A stretch of 64,000 bases of DNA, taken from contig NZ_CP055305.1 in assembly GCF_013377995.1 (NCBI RefSeq), forward strand, positions 1,984,001 to 2,048,000, read 5' to 3'. Source of the DNA: Mannheimia pernigra. GTDB taxonomy: Bacteria > Pseudomonadota > Gammaproteobacteria > Enterobacterales > Pasteurellaceae. Below the pieces are notes generated by a model that saw only the letters and a program-made list of their open reading frames with translations, did not search any database and was not told the DNA's origin. Positions 1 through 9,431 of the stretch are shown here, in pieces. How positions within the stretch are numbered: position 1 is the stretch's first letter; every line of letters starts with the position of its first letter. A program made the position numbers and the translations under genes.

Positions 1-727
1 CAACTGCGGTCACTTTAGTTTCAAGCATTAACTTGAATTTTTTCTCGATTTGCTTGGTGTAAATTGCCACAATGTCTTTGTCTGCCGCTGGAATCACTTG
101 GTCGAACATTTCCACCACTTCCACTTCCGAACCTAACGCATTGTAAACCGTTCCCATTTCTAAACCGATAATACCACCACCCATAATTAACAGTTTCTTA
201 GGCACTTCTTTTAATTTAAGTGCATCTGTTGAATCCCAAACACGTGGATCTTCGTGTGGAATGAATGGTAATTGAATTGGGCGAGAACCCGCTGCAATAA
301 TTGCATTATCAAAGGTTACCGTGGTTGGGTTGCCGTCACGATCACGAGCAACTAAGGTGTTTGGTCCAGTAAATGCAGCTAAACCTTCTACCACCGTTAC
401 TTTACGTGCTTTCGCCATACCGGCTAAACCGCCCGTTAATTTTGAAACTACGCTCTCTTTACCTGCACGAACTTGGTCTAAATCAATAGTGGGTTCGCCG
501 AAAGTGACACCGTTATGTACTGCGTGTTTTGCTTCTTCAATCACTTTTGCGACGTGTAATAACGCTTTAGATGGAATACAACCTACGTTTAAACATACGC
601 CACCTAAGGTTGAATAGCGTTCAACAATAACGGTTTCTAAACCTAAGTCGGCACAGCGAAATGCAGCTGAATAACCTGCTGGGCCTGCACCAAGTACCAC
701 GACTTGCGTTTTAATTTCTTTGCTCAT
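1..727 (-). CDS. lpdA: Dihydrolipoamide dehydrogenase (E3), 3' part cut off by the window edge
   Basis: Reading the minus strand from an ATG at 727 gives an uninterrupted frame beginning MSKEIKTQVVVLGAGPAGYS. This is the start of the flavoprotein that reoxidises dihydrolipoamide for pyruvate and 2-oxoglutarate dehydrogenases. Visible are the N-terminal FAD-binding GxGxxG motif and the redox-active disulfide GGVCLNVGC at about residues 43-51. A second dinucleotide-binding motif (IMGGGIIGLEMG) for NAD follows at about residue 180. About 242 codons are present; the family is about 475, so the C-terminal half lies beyond position 1. It follows aceF by 69 bp, with a facing pair of uptake signals in the gap, and is the last gene of the aceE-aceF-lpdA operon. 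Confidence 0.97.
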   Translation of the reverse strand, partial: MSKEIKTQVVVLGAGPAGYSAAFRCADLGLETVIVERYSTLGGVCLNVGCIPSKALLHVAKVIEEAKHAVHNGVTFGEPTIDLDQVRAGKESVVSKLTGGLAGMAKARKVTVVEGLAAFTGPNTLVARDRDGNPTTVTFDNAIIAAGSRPIQLPFIPHEDPRVWDSTDALKLKEVPKKLLIMGGGIIGLEMGTVYNALGSEVEVVEMFDQVIPAADKDIVAIYTKQIEKKFKLMLETKVTAV

Positions 728-745
728 ATTTGCCTCATTTGTGAT

Positions 746-791
746 ACAAGCGGTCGATTTTGCAAAATTTTTTACAAAAACAACCGCTTGT
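746..791. repeat. Facing uptake-signal pair between aceF and lpdA
   Basis: ACAAGCGGT at 746-754 and ACCGCTTGT at 783-791 can pair to form a 9-bp stem with a long AT-rich loop. It sits in the aceF-lpdA gap. It could act as a partial terminator or mRNA-processing hairpin; only the repeat itself is seen. Confidence 0.8.
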
Positions 792-796
792 TAAAA

Positions 797-2686
797 TTAC
801 ATTACTAAACGACGAATATCTGCTAATACGCCGTTAATATAGCTTAAGAATCTTGCGCCATCTGCCCCATCAATAACGCGGTGGTCGAATGATAAGGATA
901 ATGGAAGCATTAAGCGTGGCTCGAACTCTTTACCGTTCCAAATTGGCTGCATTTCAGATTTAGATACACCTAAAATTGCCACTTCCGGAGCATTCACGAT
1001 CGGGGTGAAGTGAGTAGTACCGATACCACCTAAACTTGAAATAGTAAAACAACCGCCTTGCATATCTGAAGCCGTTAATTTACCTTCACGTGCTTTTTTC
1101 GATACTTCCATTAACTCACGAGAAAGTTCGATAATGCCTTTTTTGTTCACATTTTTAAATACAGGAACCACTAAACCATTTGGTGTATCTACTGCAACAC
1201 CGATGTTGATGTATTTTTTCAATGTTAAACGTTGTGCATCTTCAGAAATTGAGCTATTGAAACGTGGAAATGCTTCTAACGCGCTTGCTACCGCTTTCAT
1301 AATGAATACCACAGGTGTGATTTTCACATCTAACTTACGTTTTTCAGCTTCTTTATTTTGATCTTTACGGAAATTTTCTAGCTCAGTAATGTCTGTGCGG
1401 TCAAAGTGAGTGACATGTGGAATCATTACCCAGTTGCGGTGTAAATTCGCACCAGAAATCTTATTAATACGGCTTAACTCAACTTCCTCTACTTCACCAA
1501 ATTTGCTGAAATCCACTTTCGGCCATGGTAATAAGCCTAAACCAGCACCGTTTGCTGCACCAGTTGCGGCAGCTGCCGTTCCGCCTTGTTTTTCAAATAC
1601 TTGAACTGCAGTTTTGACGTATGCTTGAATATCTTCTTTAACGATACGACCTTTACGACCTGTACCTTTTACTTTGTCTAAATTGACACCGAACTCACGA
1701 GCCAAACGACGAATTACTGGTGTTGCGTGTGCATAACCAGCAGCAGAAACTACTTGTTCTTGATTTAAACCTGATTGGTTTTGAGCGGCTGGGACCGTAT
1801 CAGTTTTCGCTGGTGCTACTTGTGGTGCTGGAGCTGACGCATTTTGAGCCACAACAGGTTCTGCACCTGTTACTTCAAATTTCATAATTAATGAACCAGT
1901 TAACACTTTATCGCCAGATTTCACTAGAATTTCTTTTACCACCCCCGCAAATGGTGCAGGTACTTCCATTGATGCTTTATCGCCTTCAACAGTAATTAAA
2001 GATTGCTCTTCTGATACAGAATCTCCTACTTTAACCATAATTTCAGTTACGTTTACTTCATCGCCACCGATATCTGGTACATTCACATCTTTAATTGCAG
2101 ATGTTGAAGCAGGTGCAACAGCTTCTGCAACTGGGGCTGCTTGTACTGATGCAGATGATGCGGTTTCAAACTTCATAATTAATTTGCCTGTTGAAACTTT
2201 ATCGCCTACATTGATTAAAATTTCTTTTACCACGCCCGCAACTGGTGCAGGGACTTCCATAGACGCTTTATCACCTTCAACACTAATGATTGATTGATCA
2301 ATTTCAACGCTATCGCCTACTTTAACCATAATTTCAGTTACATTTACTTCATCGCTACCAATATCTGGCACATTTACTTCAACAACTGCTGAAGTTGTTG
2401 CTACAGACGCAGGAGCAGTTTCTGCTTTTGGTGCTTCAGCCTCGGGGGCAGCATCAGCTGAGGCTAATACTAACATTGGAGAGCCAGTTGAAACTTTATC
2501 GCCTACCTTCACTAATACTTCTTTTACTACACCTGCTTCTGGTGCAGGCACTTCCATTGAGGCTTTATCACCTTCTACGCTAATAATTGATTGGTCTACT
2601 GAAATAGTATCACCAACTTTTACCATCACTTCAGTAACACTTACTTCATCTGAACCAATATCTGGCACATTAATTTGTTTTGACAT
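797..2686 (-). CDS. aceF: Dihydrolipoamide acetyltransferase (E2) of pyruvate dehydrogenase
   Basis: A 629-residue protein that transfers the acetyl group from lipoamide to CoA and forms the core of the pyruvate dehydrogenase complex. It has three lipoyl domains at about residues 2-75, 105-180 and 207-282. Each carries the lipoylated lysine in the motif VEGDKASMEVPAP, and Ala/Pro-rich linkers separate them. A peripheral subunit-binding domain follows (HATPVIRRLAREFGV, about residues 335-370). The acyltransferase domain ends with the catalytic DHRVIDGADGARF motif. Three lipoyl domains is the E. coli-type arrangement. The start is supported by AAGAAGGA a few bases upstream. It lies 108 bp downstream of aceE, with a G/C-rich hairpin in the gap, and 69 bp before lpdA. 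Confidence 0.98.
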   Translation of the reverse strand: MSKQINVPDIGSDEVSVTEVMVKVGDTISVDQSIISVEGDKASMEVPAPEAGVVKEVLVKVGDKVSTGSPMLVLASADAAPEAEAPKAETAPASVATTSAVVEVNVPDIGSDEVNVTEIMVKVGDSVEIDQSIISVEGDKASMEVPAPVAGVVKEILINVGDKVSTGKLIMKFETASSASVQAAPVAEAVAPASTSAIKDVNVPDIGGDEVNVTEIMVKVGDSVSEEQSLITVEGDKASMEVPAPFAGVVKEILVKSGDKVLTGSLIMKFEVTGAEPVVAQNASAPAPQVAPAKTDTVPAAQNQSGLNQEQVVSAAGYAHATPVIRRLAREFGVNLDKVKGTGRKGRIVKEDIQAYVKTAVQVFEKQGGTAAAATGAANGAGLGLLPWPKVDFSKFGEVEEVELSRINKISGANLHRNWVMIPHVTHFDRTDITELENFRKDQNKEAEKRKLDVKITPVVFIMKAVASALEAFPRFNSSISEDAQRLTLKKYINIGVAVDTPNGLVVPVFKNVNKKGIIELSRELMEVSKKAREGKLTASDMQGGCFTISSLGGIGTTHFTPIVNAPEVAILGVSKSEMQPIWNGKEFEPRLMLPLSLSFDHRVIDGADGARFLSYINGVLADIRRLVM

Positions 2687-2739
2687 TTTAAAATCCTTCT
2701 TTTGTAAACAGATAAACTGATTTTATCCTTACAAATTTA

Positions 2740-2757
2740 GGGTGGGTTTCCCCACCC
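2740..2757. other. Intercistronic G/C-rich hairpin between aceE and aceF
   Basis: GGGTGGG and CCCACCC, separated by a four-base loop, form a perfect 7-bp stem. On the transcribed (minus) strand there is no clear U-run after it. It therefore looks more like an mRNA stabilising or processing hairpin than a terminator; that role is inference. Confidence 0.6.
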
Positions 2758-2794
2758 CATTTTGCAAAATTTTCGTTAAATTTTACCGCTTGTA

Positions 2795-5452
2795 TTACGC
2801 ATATAATGGGTTAATACGATCCACATTTAAGCCAAATTTAGTAATAGCATCAGCAACAACTTTAGTTTCCACTGTGCCTTCTTTCGCTAATTGAGCAAGT
2901 GCTGCAACAACGACATAACGCTCATCAACTTCAAAGTGCTCACGTAAGTTTGCACGGCTGTCTGAGCGGCCGAAACCATCTGTACCTAACACATGATAAT
3001 GTTTACTTGGCACATACGCACGAATTTGCTCAGCGTATAGTTTCATATAATCTGTTGCGGCAACTGTTGGTAAGTCTGCTAACACTTGTGCGACATAAGG
3101 AATACGCTGCTCTTCTGTTGGGTGTAATAAGTTCCAACGAGCTACATCTGCACCGTCACGACCTAATTCGTTGAATGATGGTGCTGAGAATACATCTGCA
3201 GTTATACCGTAGTCATTTGCAAGAATTTGAGCTGCTAAACGTACGTGACGCATAATTGCACCAGAACTTAATAACTGAATATGGCCCTTGCCTTTACCTT
3301 CAACCGTTTCAAATTTATATAAACCTTTACGGATACCCTCTTCAGCACCTGTAGGCATTGCTGGTTGTTCGGTAATTTCATTTAATGTGGTAATGTAGTA
3401 GAATATATCTTCTTGATCTTCGCCATACATACGGCGGATACCATCTTGAACAATGACCGCTACTTCAAATGCAAATGCTGGATCGTAAGTGACACAATTC
3501 GGAATTACGCCCGCTTGAATATGGCTATGACCATCTTCGTGTTGCAAACCTTCTCCATTTAAGGTTGTACGGCCTGAAGTTCCCCCAATCATAAAGCCAC
3601 GAGCTAATTGGTCGCCAGCTAACCACATCATATCGCCTACACGTTGGAAGCCGAACATTGAGTAGTAGATGAAGAATGGAATCATCGGTAAATTGCTGAC
3701 AGAATATGATGTTGCAGCAGCAACCCAAGATGCAGTTGCACCCAACTCATTGATACCTTCTTGTAATACTTGGCCATCTTTTGCTTCACGGTAGTAAGCC
3801 ACTAAATCACGGTCTGATGGCACATAGTTTTGACCGAATGGGTTGTAAATACCGATTTGACGGAATAAACCCTCCATACCAAAAGTACGTGCTTCGTCCG
3901 CAATAATTGGCACGATTTGCTGACCGATATTTTTATCTTTCAATAAGGTATTTAACACACGAGAGAATGCCATCGTAGTTGAAATACCACGCGGTTGCTC
4001 ATCTAATAATGCTTGGAATTCAGATAACTCAGGCACTTTGAACTCAACGGTAAATTTCGGCTTACGCACAGGAACAAAACCATTTAAATCTTTACGTTTA
4101 CCATGTAAATAATTGTACTCTTCTGAACCTTCTTCGAATTTGATATATTCTAGATTTTCAACTTGCTCATCAGTTAACGGCAACTCAAAGTAATCACGGA
4201 AGCCTTTTAAGCTCTCTAATGACATTTTTTTCGATTGGTGAGCCGTATTTTTACTTTCTGCCTCAGGAATACGATAACCTTTTACTTGTTGAGCTAATAT
4301 CACAACTGGTTTGTCTGATTTCTGTGCTTTTGCATAAGCCGCATACAATTTTTCAGAATCATGAGCTCCACGACGTAATGCCCAAATTTCATCATCTGTC
4401 ATATCCGCTACGAGTGCGGCAGTTTCTGGATAGCGACCGAAGAAGTGTTCACGAACGTAAGCACCATTTTTAGATTTGAACGTTAAATAGTCACCATCTA
4501 ACACTTCCATCATTAATTGGCTTAATTTACCTGAAGTATCTTTAGCGAATAATTTATCCCACTCGCTACCCCATAATACTTTAATCACTTCCCAACCTGC
4601 ACCAGTAAATACGCCCTCTAATTCTTGAACAATTTTACCGTTACCGTTTACTGGACCATCTAAGCGTTGTAAGTTACAACTAATAGTAAAAATTAAGTTG
4701 TTTAATTTTTCACGACCTGCAAATGATAATGCACCTTTAGATTCGATTTCATCCATCTCGCCATCGCCTAAGAAAGCATATACTTTTTGATCAGCAGTGT
4801 CTTTTAAACCACGATGTTCTAAATATTTTAAGAAACGAGCTTGGTAGATTGCATTCACTGGTCCTAAGCCCATTGATACCGTAGAGAATTGCCAAAACTC
4901 AGGCATCAATTTAGGGTGAGGGTAAGAAGATAAACCATCTGTGAATGCTTCTTGGCGGAAGTTGTCCATTTGCTCAGCCGTAATACGACCTTCTAAGAAA
5001 GCACGACCATACATTCCTGGTGCTGCGTGGCCTTGGAAGAAGATTAAATCTCCACCATTTTTATCCGTTGGTGCTTTAAAAAAGTGGTTAAAGCAAACTT
5101 CATACATTGTTGCTGCAGATTGGAATGTTGAGATGTGTCCACCTAAGTCAAGATCTTTTTTCTGGCTACGCAAAACAGTGGCAATTGCGTTCCAACGTAC
5201 GGCAGAACGAATACGACGCTCGATTTTATGATCACCTGGATAAGCTGGTTGCTCAGAAACTGGAATTGTATTGACATAATCCGTTGTCGTACCTGTTGGT
5301 AATGACACGCCGCCAGCACGTGCTTGGCTGATAACTTGTTCAACGATAAATTGAGCTCGCTCTAAACCTTCTTCACGAATTAACGAATCTAGTGATGCCA
5401 ACCAATCTTGAGTTTCGATTGGATCTACGTCATTTCTCAAGTTCTCTGACAT
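2795..5452 (-). CDS. aceE: Pyruvate dehydrogenase E1 component, homodimeric type
   Basis: This 885-residue protein is the thiamine-diphosphate enzyme that decarboxylates pyruvate and acetylates the E2 lipoyl group. The sequence matches the homodimeric E1 family end to end. It includes the ThDP-binding stretch FLGDGEMDEIESKGAL (about residues 230-245), YINTIPV-like and RRIRSAVRWNAI near the N-terminus, and SYYSMFGFQR-type transketolase motifs in the second half. A longer reading frame extends 15 codons upstream. I chose the ATG at 5452 because AAGGAAGA lies just before it and the protein then begins MSENLRNDVDPIETQDW, as in known homologues. It is the first gene of aceE-aceF-lpdA. No pdhR regulator gene lies upstream, unlike the enterobacterial operon. 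Confidence 0.97.
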   Translation of the reverse strand: MSENLRNDVDPIETQDWLASLDSLIREEGLERAQFIVEQVISQARAGGVSLPTGTTTDYVNTIPVSEQPAYPGDHKIERRIRSAVRWNAIATVLRSQKKDLDLGGHISTFQSAATMYEVCFNHFFKAPTDKNGGDLIFFQGHAAPGMYGRAFLEGRITAEQMDNFRQEAFTDGLSSYPHPKLMPEFWQFSTVSMGLGPVNAIYQARFLKYLEHRGLKDTADQKVYAFLGDGEMDEIESKGALSFAGREKLNNLIFTISCNLQRLDGPVNGNGKIVQELEGVFTGAGWEVIKVLWGSEWDKLFAKDTSGKLSQLMMEVLDGDYLTFKSKNGAYVREHFFGRYPETAALVADMTDDEIWALRRGAHDSEKLYAAYAKAQKSDKPVVILAQQVKGYRIPEAESKNTAHQSKKMSLESLKGFRDYFELPLTDEQVENLEYIKFEEGSEEYNYLHGKRKDLNGFVPVRKPKFTVEFKVPELSEFQALLDEQPRGISTTMAFSRVLNTLLKDKNIGQQIVPIIADEARTFGMEGLFRQIGIYNPFGQNYVPSDRDLVAYYREAKDGQVLQEGINELGATASWVAAATSYSVSNLPMIPFFIYYSMFGFQRVGDMMWLAGDQLARGFMIGGTSGRTTLNGEGLQHEDGHSHIQAGVIPNCVTYDPAFAFEVAVIVQDGIRRMYGEDQEDIFYYITTLNEITEQPAMPTGAEEGIRKGLYKFETVEGKGKGHIQLLSSGAIMRHVRLAAQILANDYGITADVFSAPSFNELGRDGADVARWNLLHPTEEQRIPYVAQVLADLPTVAATDYMKLYAEQIRAYVPSKHYHVLGTDGFGRSDSRANLREHFEVDERYVVVAALAQLAKEGTVETKVVADAITKFGLNVDRINPLYA

Positions 5453-5844
5453 AGTATTCTTCCTTATTAAATTAATGATTGAAGTAATAAATAACAAAAT
5501 CTTAACAAATTTTGCTTATTTGATGATTTTTAGACCAATTTTTATCGAAAAAATTCATCTCAAACGGCTATTTTAAATTTAGCCTTAGTTAAGCTTTAAG
5601 TCGAAAAGCCCAAAATAAAAGTATTATCTATTTGATTTTAAACGTTTTTATAGTGTTTTATAAAATTTGTTTAAATTTTGTAGATAAATTTGCAATGCAA
5701 GATAGCAAAAATCGCTGATGTTGTCTAATTTTGTTCAAGACACAAACCACGCTTAATGTTAATTAAACCTTATAAAAATAAGAAAAAACCTGATGTTTAA
5801 CGCTAAATTAGGTATATATTGTAGCTATTCCTAATCCTTACTCT
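5453..5844 (-). promoter_or_regulatory. Upstream region of aceE with a possible ArcA site
   Basis: This 392-bp, very AT-rich gap between pyrD and aceE must hold the aceE promoter. At 5757-5766 lies TGTTAATTAA, a full match to the core ArcA-P recognition element as I remember it. ArcA represses pyruvate dehydrogenase in low oxygen in E. coli, so the site is plausible, but chance matches are common in such AT-rich DNA. I see no gene here and could not choose a single promoter. A weak imperfect hairpin with a following T-run at about 5785-5815 may terminate pyrD. Confidence 0.35.
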
Positions 5845-6852
5845 TTACTTCAACTTCACGTGCTTAGCTAACCTTTGGATAAGTGATGGCCCTTGATAAA
5901 TCATAGCAGAGTAAACTTGCAATAAGCTCGCACCAGCATTAATCTTTTCTTGCCCACTCTCTAACGAATGAATTCCTCCGCTTCCAATGATAGGAACACG
6001 CCCATTTAATTCAACAGATAATCGGGCAATCAATCGGCTGCTTAATTGATGCAGAGGCTTACCGCTTAATCCACCTTGCTGCTCAAAATGTGTTAAACCC
6101 ACAACACTTTCACGAGAAAGCGTCGTATTTCCTGCAATGACTCCATCAATCTGATGGCGAACTAAGCTATCTGCCACAGAAGCAATTTCCTCATCCGTTA
6201 AATCAGGGGCAATTTTCAATACAAGCGGTCGATATTGACCAATTTTTTGCAAAAGTTGAGCCTGCTCTTTTTTTAAATTAACCAATAAATCATCTAATGC
6301 CTCGCCATATTGCAGACTACGCAAATTTTTAGTATTTGGCGATGAAATGTTTACTGTGACATAATCGCAATATTCATACACTTTCCGTAAACAAGTCAGA
6401 TAATCATCTAAGCTATGCTCAATCGGAGTGAGTGCATTTTTGCCAATATTAATCCCCAAAATGCCGTCATATTTCGCTTTTTTCACATTCTCAATCAGAG
6501 CGTCAACACCTTTATTATTAAACCCATTTCGGTTAATAATGCCTTCAGCTTCTAAAACTCGGAATTGTCTTGGCTTAGGATTTCCATCTTGTGCAAGAGG
6601 CGTCACTGTACCAACTTCAATAAAACCAAAGCCTAATTTGCCAAAGCCATCTATCGCTTCGCCGTTTTTATCTGCTCCAGCTGCCAAACCAATCGGATTT
6701 TTAAAATTAAGCCCCATCACTGTTGTCGGATTAGATGGCGTAACTAAAGGTGAAAAAGGGAGTTTCCCTACTAATGCAAGAGCTTGAATAGAAAGTTGAT
6801 GTGCATTTTCAGCCTCAAGCGAAAATAAAAATGGACGAATAAGAGAATACAT
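5845..6852 (-). CDS. pyrD: Dihydroorotate dehydrogenase (quinone), class 2
   Basis: Oxidises dihydroorotate to orotate in pyrimidine synthesis, using FMN and passing electrons to membrane quinone. The protein is 335 residues from the ATG at 6852, which matches the usual class 2 length. It begins MYSLIRPFLFSLEAENAH, the N-terminal membrane-associating helices of this class. Class motifs include GLAAGADKNGEAIDGFGKLG, TVNISSPNTKNLR and the late phosphate/FMN-binding IIGSGGIHS. The open frame runs 46 codons further upstream into the prs terminator, but that extension is not homologous to the family. It lies 76 bp downstream of prs with a strong terminator between, so it is probably transcribed separately. 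Confidence 0.96.
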   Translation of the reverse strand: MYSLIRPFLFSLEAENAHQLSIQALALVGKLPFSPLVTPSNPTTVMGLNFKNPIGLAAGADKNGEAIDGFGKLGFGFIEVGTVTPLAQDGNPKPRQFRVLEAEGIINRNGFNNKGVDALIENVKKAKYDGILGINIGKNALTPIEHSLDDYLTCLRKVYEYCDYVTVNISSPNTKNLRSLQYGEALDDLLVNLKKEQAQLLQKIGQYRPLVLKIAPDLTDEEIASVADSLVRHQIDGVIAGNTTLSRESVVGLTHFEQQGGLSGKPLHQLSSRLIARLSVELNGRVPIIGSGGIHSLESGQEKINAGASLLQVYSAMIYQGPSLIQRLAKHVKLK

Positions 6853-6884
6853 AAAGGTATTTTCCCCAAATGATAAATAGTTAT

Positions 6885-6910
6885 AAAAAAGCCCAATCAT
6901 TAGATTGGGC
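6885..6910 (-). terminator. Rho-independent terminator of prs
   Basis: GCCCAATC and GATTGGGC form a perfect 8-bp stem with a 4-base loop at 6891-6910. On the minus strand this is followed by a run of six T. It sits 19 bp after the prs stop codon. Confidence 0.9.
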
Positions 6911-6928
6911 ATTCGGGCAATAAAATCA

Positions 6929-7879
6929 TTACGCATCAAACATTGCAGAAATAGACTCTTCATTGCTAATACGACGAATCGCTTCTGCAAGCATTCCAGA
7001 TAAAGTTAAAACTCGCACCTTATTAAGTGCTTTAATTTCATTAGTTAATGGAATAGTATCTGTTACCACAATTTCATCTAACGCTGTATTTGCTAGGTTT
7101 TGTGCTGCTGCTCCAGAGAATACTGCATGGGTTGCATAAGCAAATACACGACGTGCACCACGCTCTTTTAATGCTTCAGCGGCTTTAGCTAAGGTACCGC
7201 CAGTATCTATCATATCATCAACTAAAATACAATCACGCTCTGCGACATCACCAATAATATGCATAACTTGCGATACATTTGCTTTCGGGCGACGTTTATC
7301 AATAATTGCCATATCGGTATCATTCAATAATTTAGCGACCGCTCTTGCACGCACCACCCCGCCAATATCAGGGGAAACTACAATAGGATTGACTAAATCT
7401 GATTTTTTCAAAATATCTTCAATAAGTACAGGCGAACCAAATACATTATCTACTGGCACATCAAAGAAGCCTTGAATCTGTTCCGCATGTAAATCACACG
7501 TTAATACTCTATCTACACCAACGCTTGACAGAAAGTCAGCGACCACTTTTGCAGTAATAGGGACACGGGCTGAACGCACACGTCTATCTTGGCGAGCATA
7601 GCCAAAGTATGGGATAACGGCTGTAATACGACCAGCAGAAGCACGACGCAACGCATCAACCATTACAATCAATTCCATTAGATTATCATTCGTTGGTGCA
7701 CAAGTTGATTGCACAATGAAAATATCGCCTCCACGCACATTTTCATTGATTTGCACTTGAATTTCACCATCGCTAAAACGACCAACAGTTGCATTACCTA
7801 ATGAAGTATAAAGATGTTTTGCAATACGATTAGCAAGTTCTGGCGTTGCATTGCCCGAAAACAGTTTAATATCTGTCAT
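6929..7879 (-). CDS. prs: Ribose-phosphate pyrophosphokinase (PRPP synthetase)
   Basis: Makes phosphoribosyl pyrophosphate from ribose 5-phosphate and ATP for nucleotide, histidine and tryptophan synthesis. The 316-residue length matches the family (315 in E. coli). Visible motifs are the N-terminal LFSGNATPELANRIA, the ATP/flexible-loop region PYFGYARQDRR, and the PRPP-binding loop ILVDDMIDTGGTLAKA at about residues 218-234. It is the last gene of lolB-ispE-prs, 15 bp after ispE, and is closed by a clear terminator. Confidence 0.98.
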   Translation of the reverse strand: MTDIKLFSGNATPELANRIAKHLYTSLGNATVGRFSDGEIQVQINENVRGGDIFIVQSTCAPTNDNLMELIVMVDALRRASAGRITAVIPYFGYARQDRRVRSARVPITAKVVADFLSSVGVDRVLTCDLHAEQIQGFFDVPVDNVFGSPVLIEDILKKSDLVNPIVVSPDIGGVVRARAVAKLLNDTDMAIIDKRRPKANVSQVMHIIGDVAERDCILVDDMIDTGGTLAKAAEALKERGARRVFAYATHAVFSGAAAQNLANTALDEIVVTDTIPLTNEIKALNKVRVLTLSGMLAEAIRRISNEESISAMFDA

Positions 7880-7894
7880 GGAGTGACCCTTTGA

Positions 7895-8746
7895 TTAGTG
7901 GTGGTTAGTTTGGAATAATGTTTGATGTAATGGCGAAATATTTTGCCCTTTCGCCACAAAACCAAATGTCTCTGGTGGCCTATAAGCAAAAACTTGTTCA
8001 GCTTCTGCTTGTGTACTAAATTCAGCAAAAATACAAGCACCTGTGCCTGTTAGCTTAAACGGTGCATATTGTAACAATTCTTGCATAAGATCTTCAACCG
8101 CTGAATAACGTTCTCGCACAACTTTTTCGCAATCATTTGTCCATTTTGACGATAATAATTTGCTCAAATCGCGTTTTGGTGTGTTTCTTGGTAAATTCGG
8201 ATCATTAAAAACGATTGCCGTTGAAATAGAAACCTCAGGTTTTAGCACCACATACCATTTTTCTTCAGGCTCACAAGGTGTGAAGACTTCACCGACTCCT
8301 TCAGCAAAAGCTGACACACCTCTTACAAAAATGGGCACATCAGCCCCTAAACTTAAACCTAATTCAGCAAGTTGTTCAAGTGAAAGATCTGTTTGCCATA
8401 AATGATTTAAACCCACTAACACCGTAGCGGCATTTGATGAGCCACCACCAACACCACCACCCATCGGCAAATTTTTAGTAATGCCAATTTTTGCCCCTTT
8501 GTTGCAAGCGGTTGTTTTTTGCAAAAGTTTGGCAGCTCGGTAAATCAAGTTATCTTCAACGGCAACCCCTTCTAATTGATTTGTTAATTCAATTTCAGGG
8601 CTATCGATTATTTCAATCTCAATTTCATCGCAAAAGTCTAAAAACTGAAACAGTGTTTGTAACTCGTGATAGCCATCTTCCCTTTTGTTGGTAATATACA
8701 AAAACAGGTTCAATTTAGCTGGACTGGGTAAAATCATTTTTTCCAT
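7895..8746 (-). CDS. ispE: 4-diphosphocytidyl-2-C-methyl-D-erythritol kinase
   Basis: Phosphorylates CDP-methylerythritol in the non-mevalonate isoprenoid pathway. The GHMP-kinase signature is present: N-terminal SPAKLNLFLYITNKREDGYH and the ATP-binding loop LPMGGGVGGGSSNAA at about residues 92-106. A C-terminal LTGTGACIFAEF glycine motif follows. I chose the ATG at 8746, giving 283 residues, because it overlaps the lolB stop as TAATG with a GGA seven bases upstream. An alternative ATG at 8758 adds MDLL with no spaced ribosome site. The gene is translationally coupled to lolB and followed by prs after 15 bp. Confidence 0.95.
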   Translation of the reverse strand: MEKMILPSPAKLNLFLYITNKREDGYHELQTLFQFLDFCDEIEIEIIDSPEIELTNQLEGVAVEDNLIYRAAKLLQKTTACNKGAKIGITKNLPMGGGVGGGSSNAATVLVGLNHLWQTDLSLEQLAELGLSLGADVPIFVRGVSAFAEGVGEVFTPCEPEEKWYVVLKPEVSISTAIVFNDPNLPRNTPKRDLSKLLSSKWTNDCEKVVRERYSAVEDLMQELLQYAPFKLTGTGACIFAEFSTQAEAEQVFAYRPPETFGFVAKGQNISPLHQTLFQTNHH

Positions 8747-9378
8747 TAATAAGTCCATCTTTCAATGCGGATTTTTAAAGTTTGCGAACCATTTTCAAGC
8801 ACAATTAATTTAGGCAAATGTGGCTCACGATCTTCGTGATACTCTACATAACTTGATGTCCAAATGGTGCCATTGAGTGGATAGCTAAATTGCGAAAGCT
8901 GGCGTTTTTCATTCACAATATAATTACCTTCTTTTTCAGGTTGCCCTTTTACCCAATAAGCAAACTGGTCAATTGGGAATGAAACACCAATCATCTCTTT
9001 CATTAATGCTTCAATATCACTATCAGAACGGCTACTGCCTTCACTATCTGAAACCGTTAAACCACGCTCATTACGTTCCAATTTCAATGATTTAGTGGAA
9101 AAAGTAGAAGAAAGCTCTAAGCTAAAATGCGTTGGCGTATGGTATTGCAAATTGAAATGGGAAGAAAAACGCTCTTTTGGCGAAATGTAACCAAATTGAC
9201 CTGTCGCGCTATAGCGTTGAATTTTAGCTAATTGCCCTAAATGTTGTTGCCATTGTCTATCATTGTGTGGAATTTGTACTGTTGGCTTTGGTACTTCCGT
9301 CGGAGCCTGTAATACGGAGTTACACGCCATTAAGCCAAGCAATACACTCAGAGATAAAATTTTTATGCGTTTTTTCAT
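8746..9378 (-). CDS. lolB: Outer-membrane lipoprotein receptor LolB
   Basis: Accepts lipoproteins from the periplasmic carrier LolA and inserts them in the outer membrane. The 210-residue protein begins with a lipoprotein signal, MKKRIKILSLSVLLGLMACN, whose lipobox LMAC puts the lipidated cysteine at residue 19. The following N/S-rich residues lack an inner-membrane retention Asp at +2. The body contains YSATGQFGYISPKERFS and the late YPLNGTIWTSSYVEY, typical of LolB. Its position directly before ispE and prs is the conserved gammaproteobacterial order. Its stop codon overlaps the ispE start. Confidence 0.92.
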   Translation of the reverse strand: MKKRIKILSLSVLLGLMACNSVLQAPTEVPKPTVQIPHNDRQWQQHLGQLAKIQRYSATGQFGYISPKERFSSHFNLQYHTPTHFSLELSSTFSTKSLKLERNERGLTVSDSEGSSRSDSDIEALMKEMIGVSFPIDQFAYWVKGQPEKEGNYIVNEKRQLSQFSYPLNGTIWTSSYVEYHEDREPHLPKLIVLENGSQTLKIRIERWTY

Positions 9379-9431
9379 ATTTTAAAATCAATTGTAGAAG
9401 CGAAAACTACTCGCCTTATTGCCTATTATAA

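Noticed and set aside
5453..5497. Longer 900-residue start for aceE
   Set aside because: The extra 15 residues lack homology, and the ribosome site fits the ATG at 5452.
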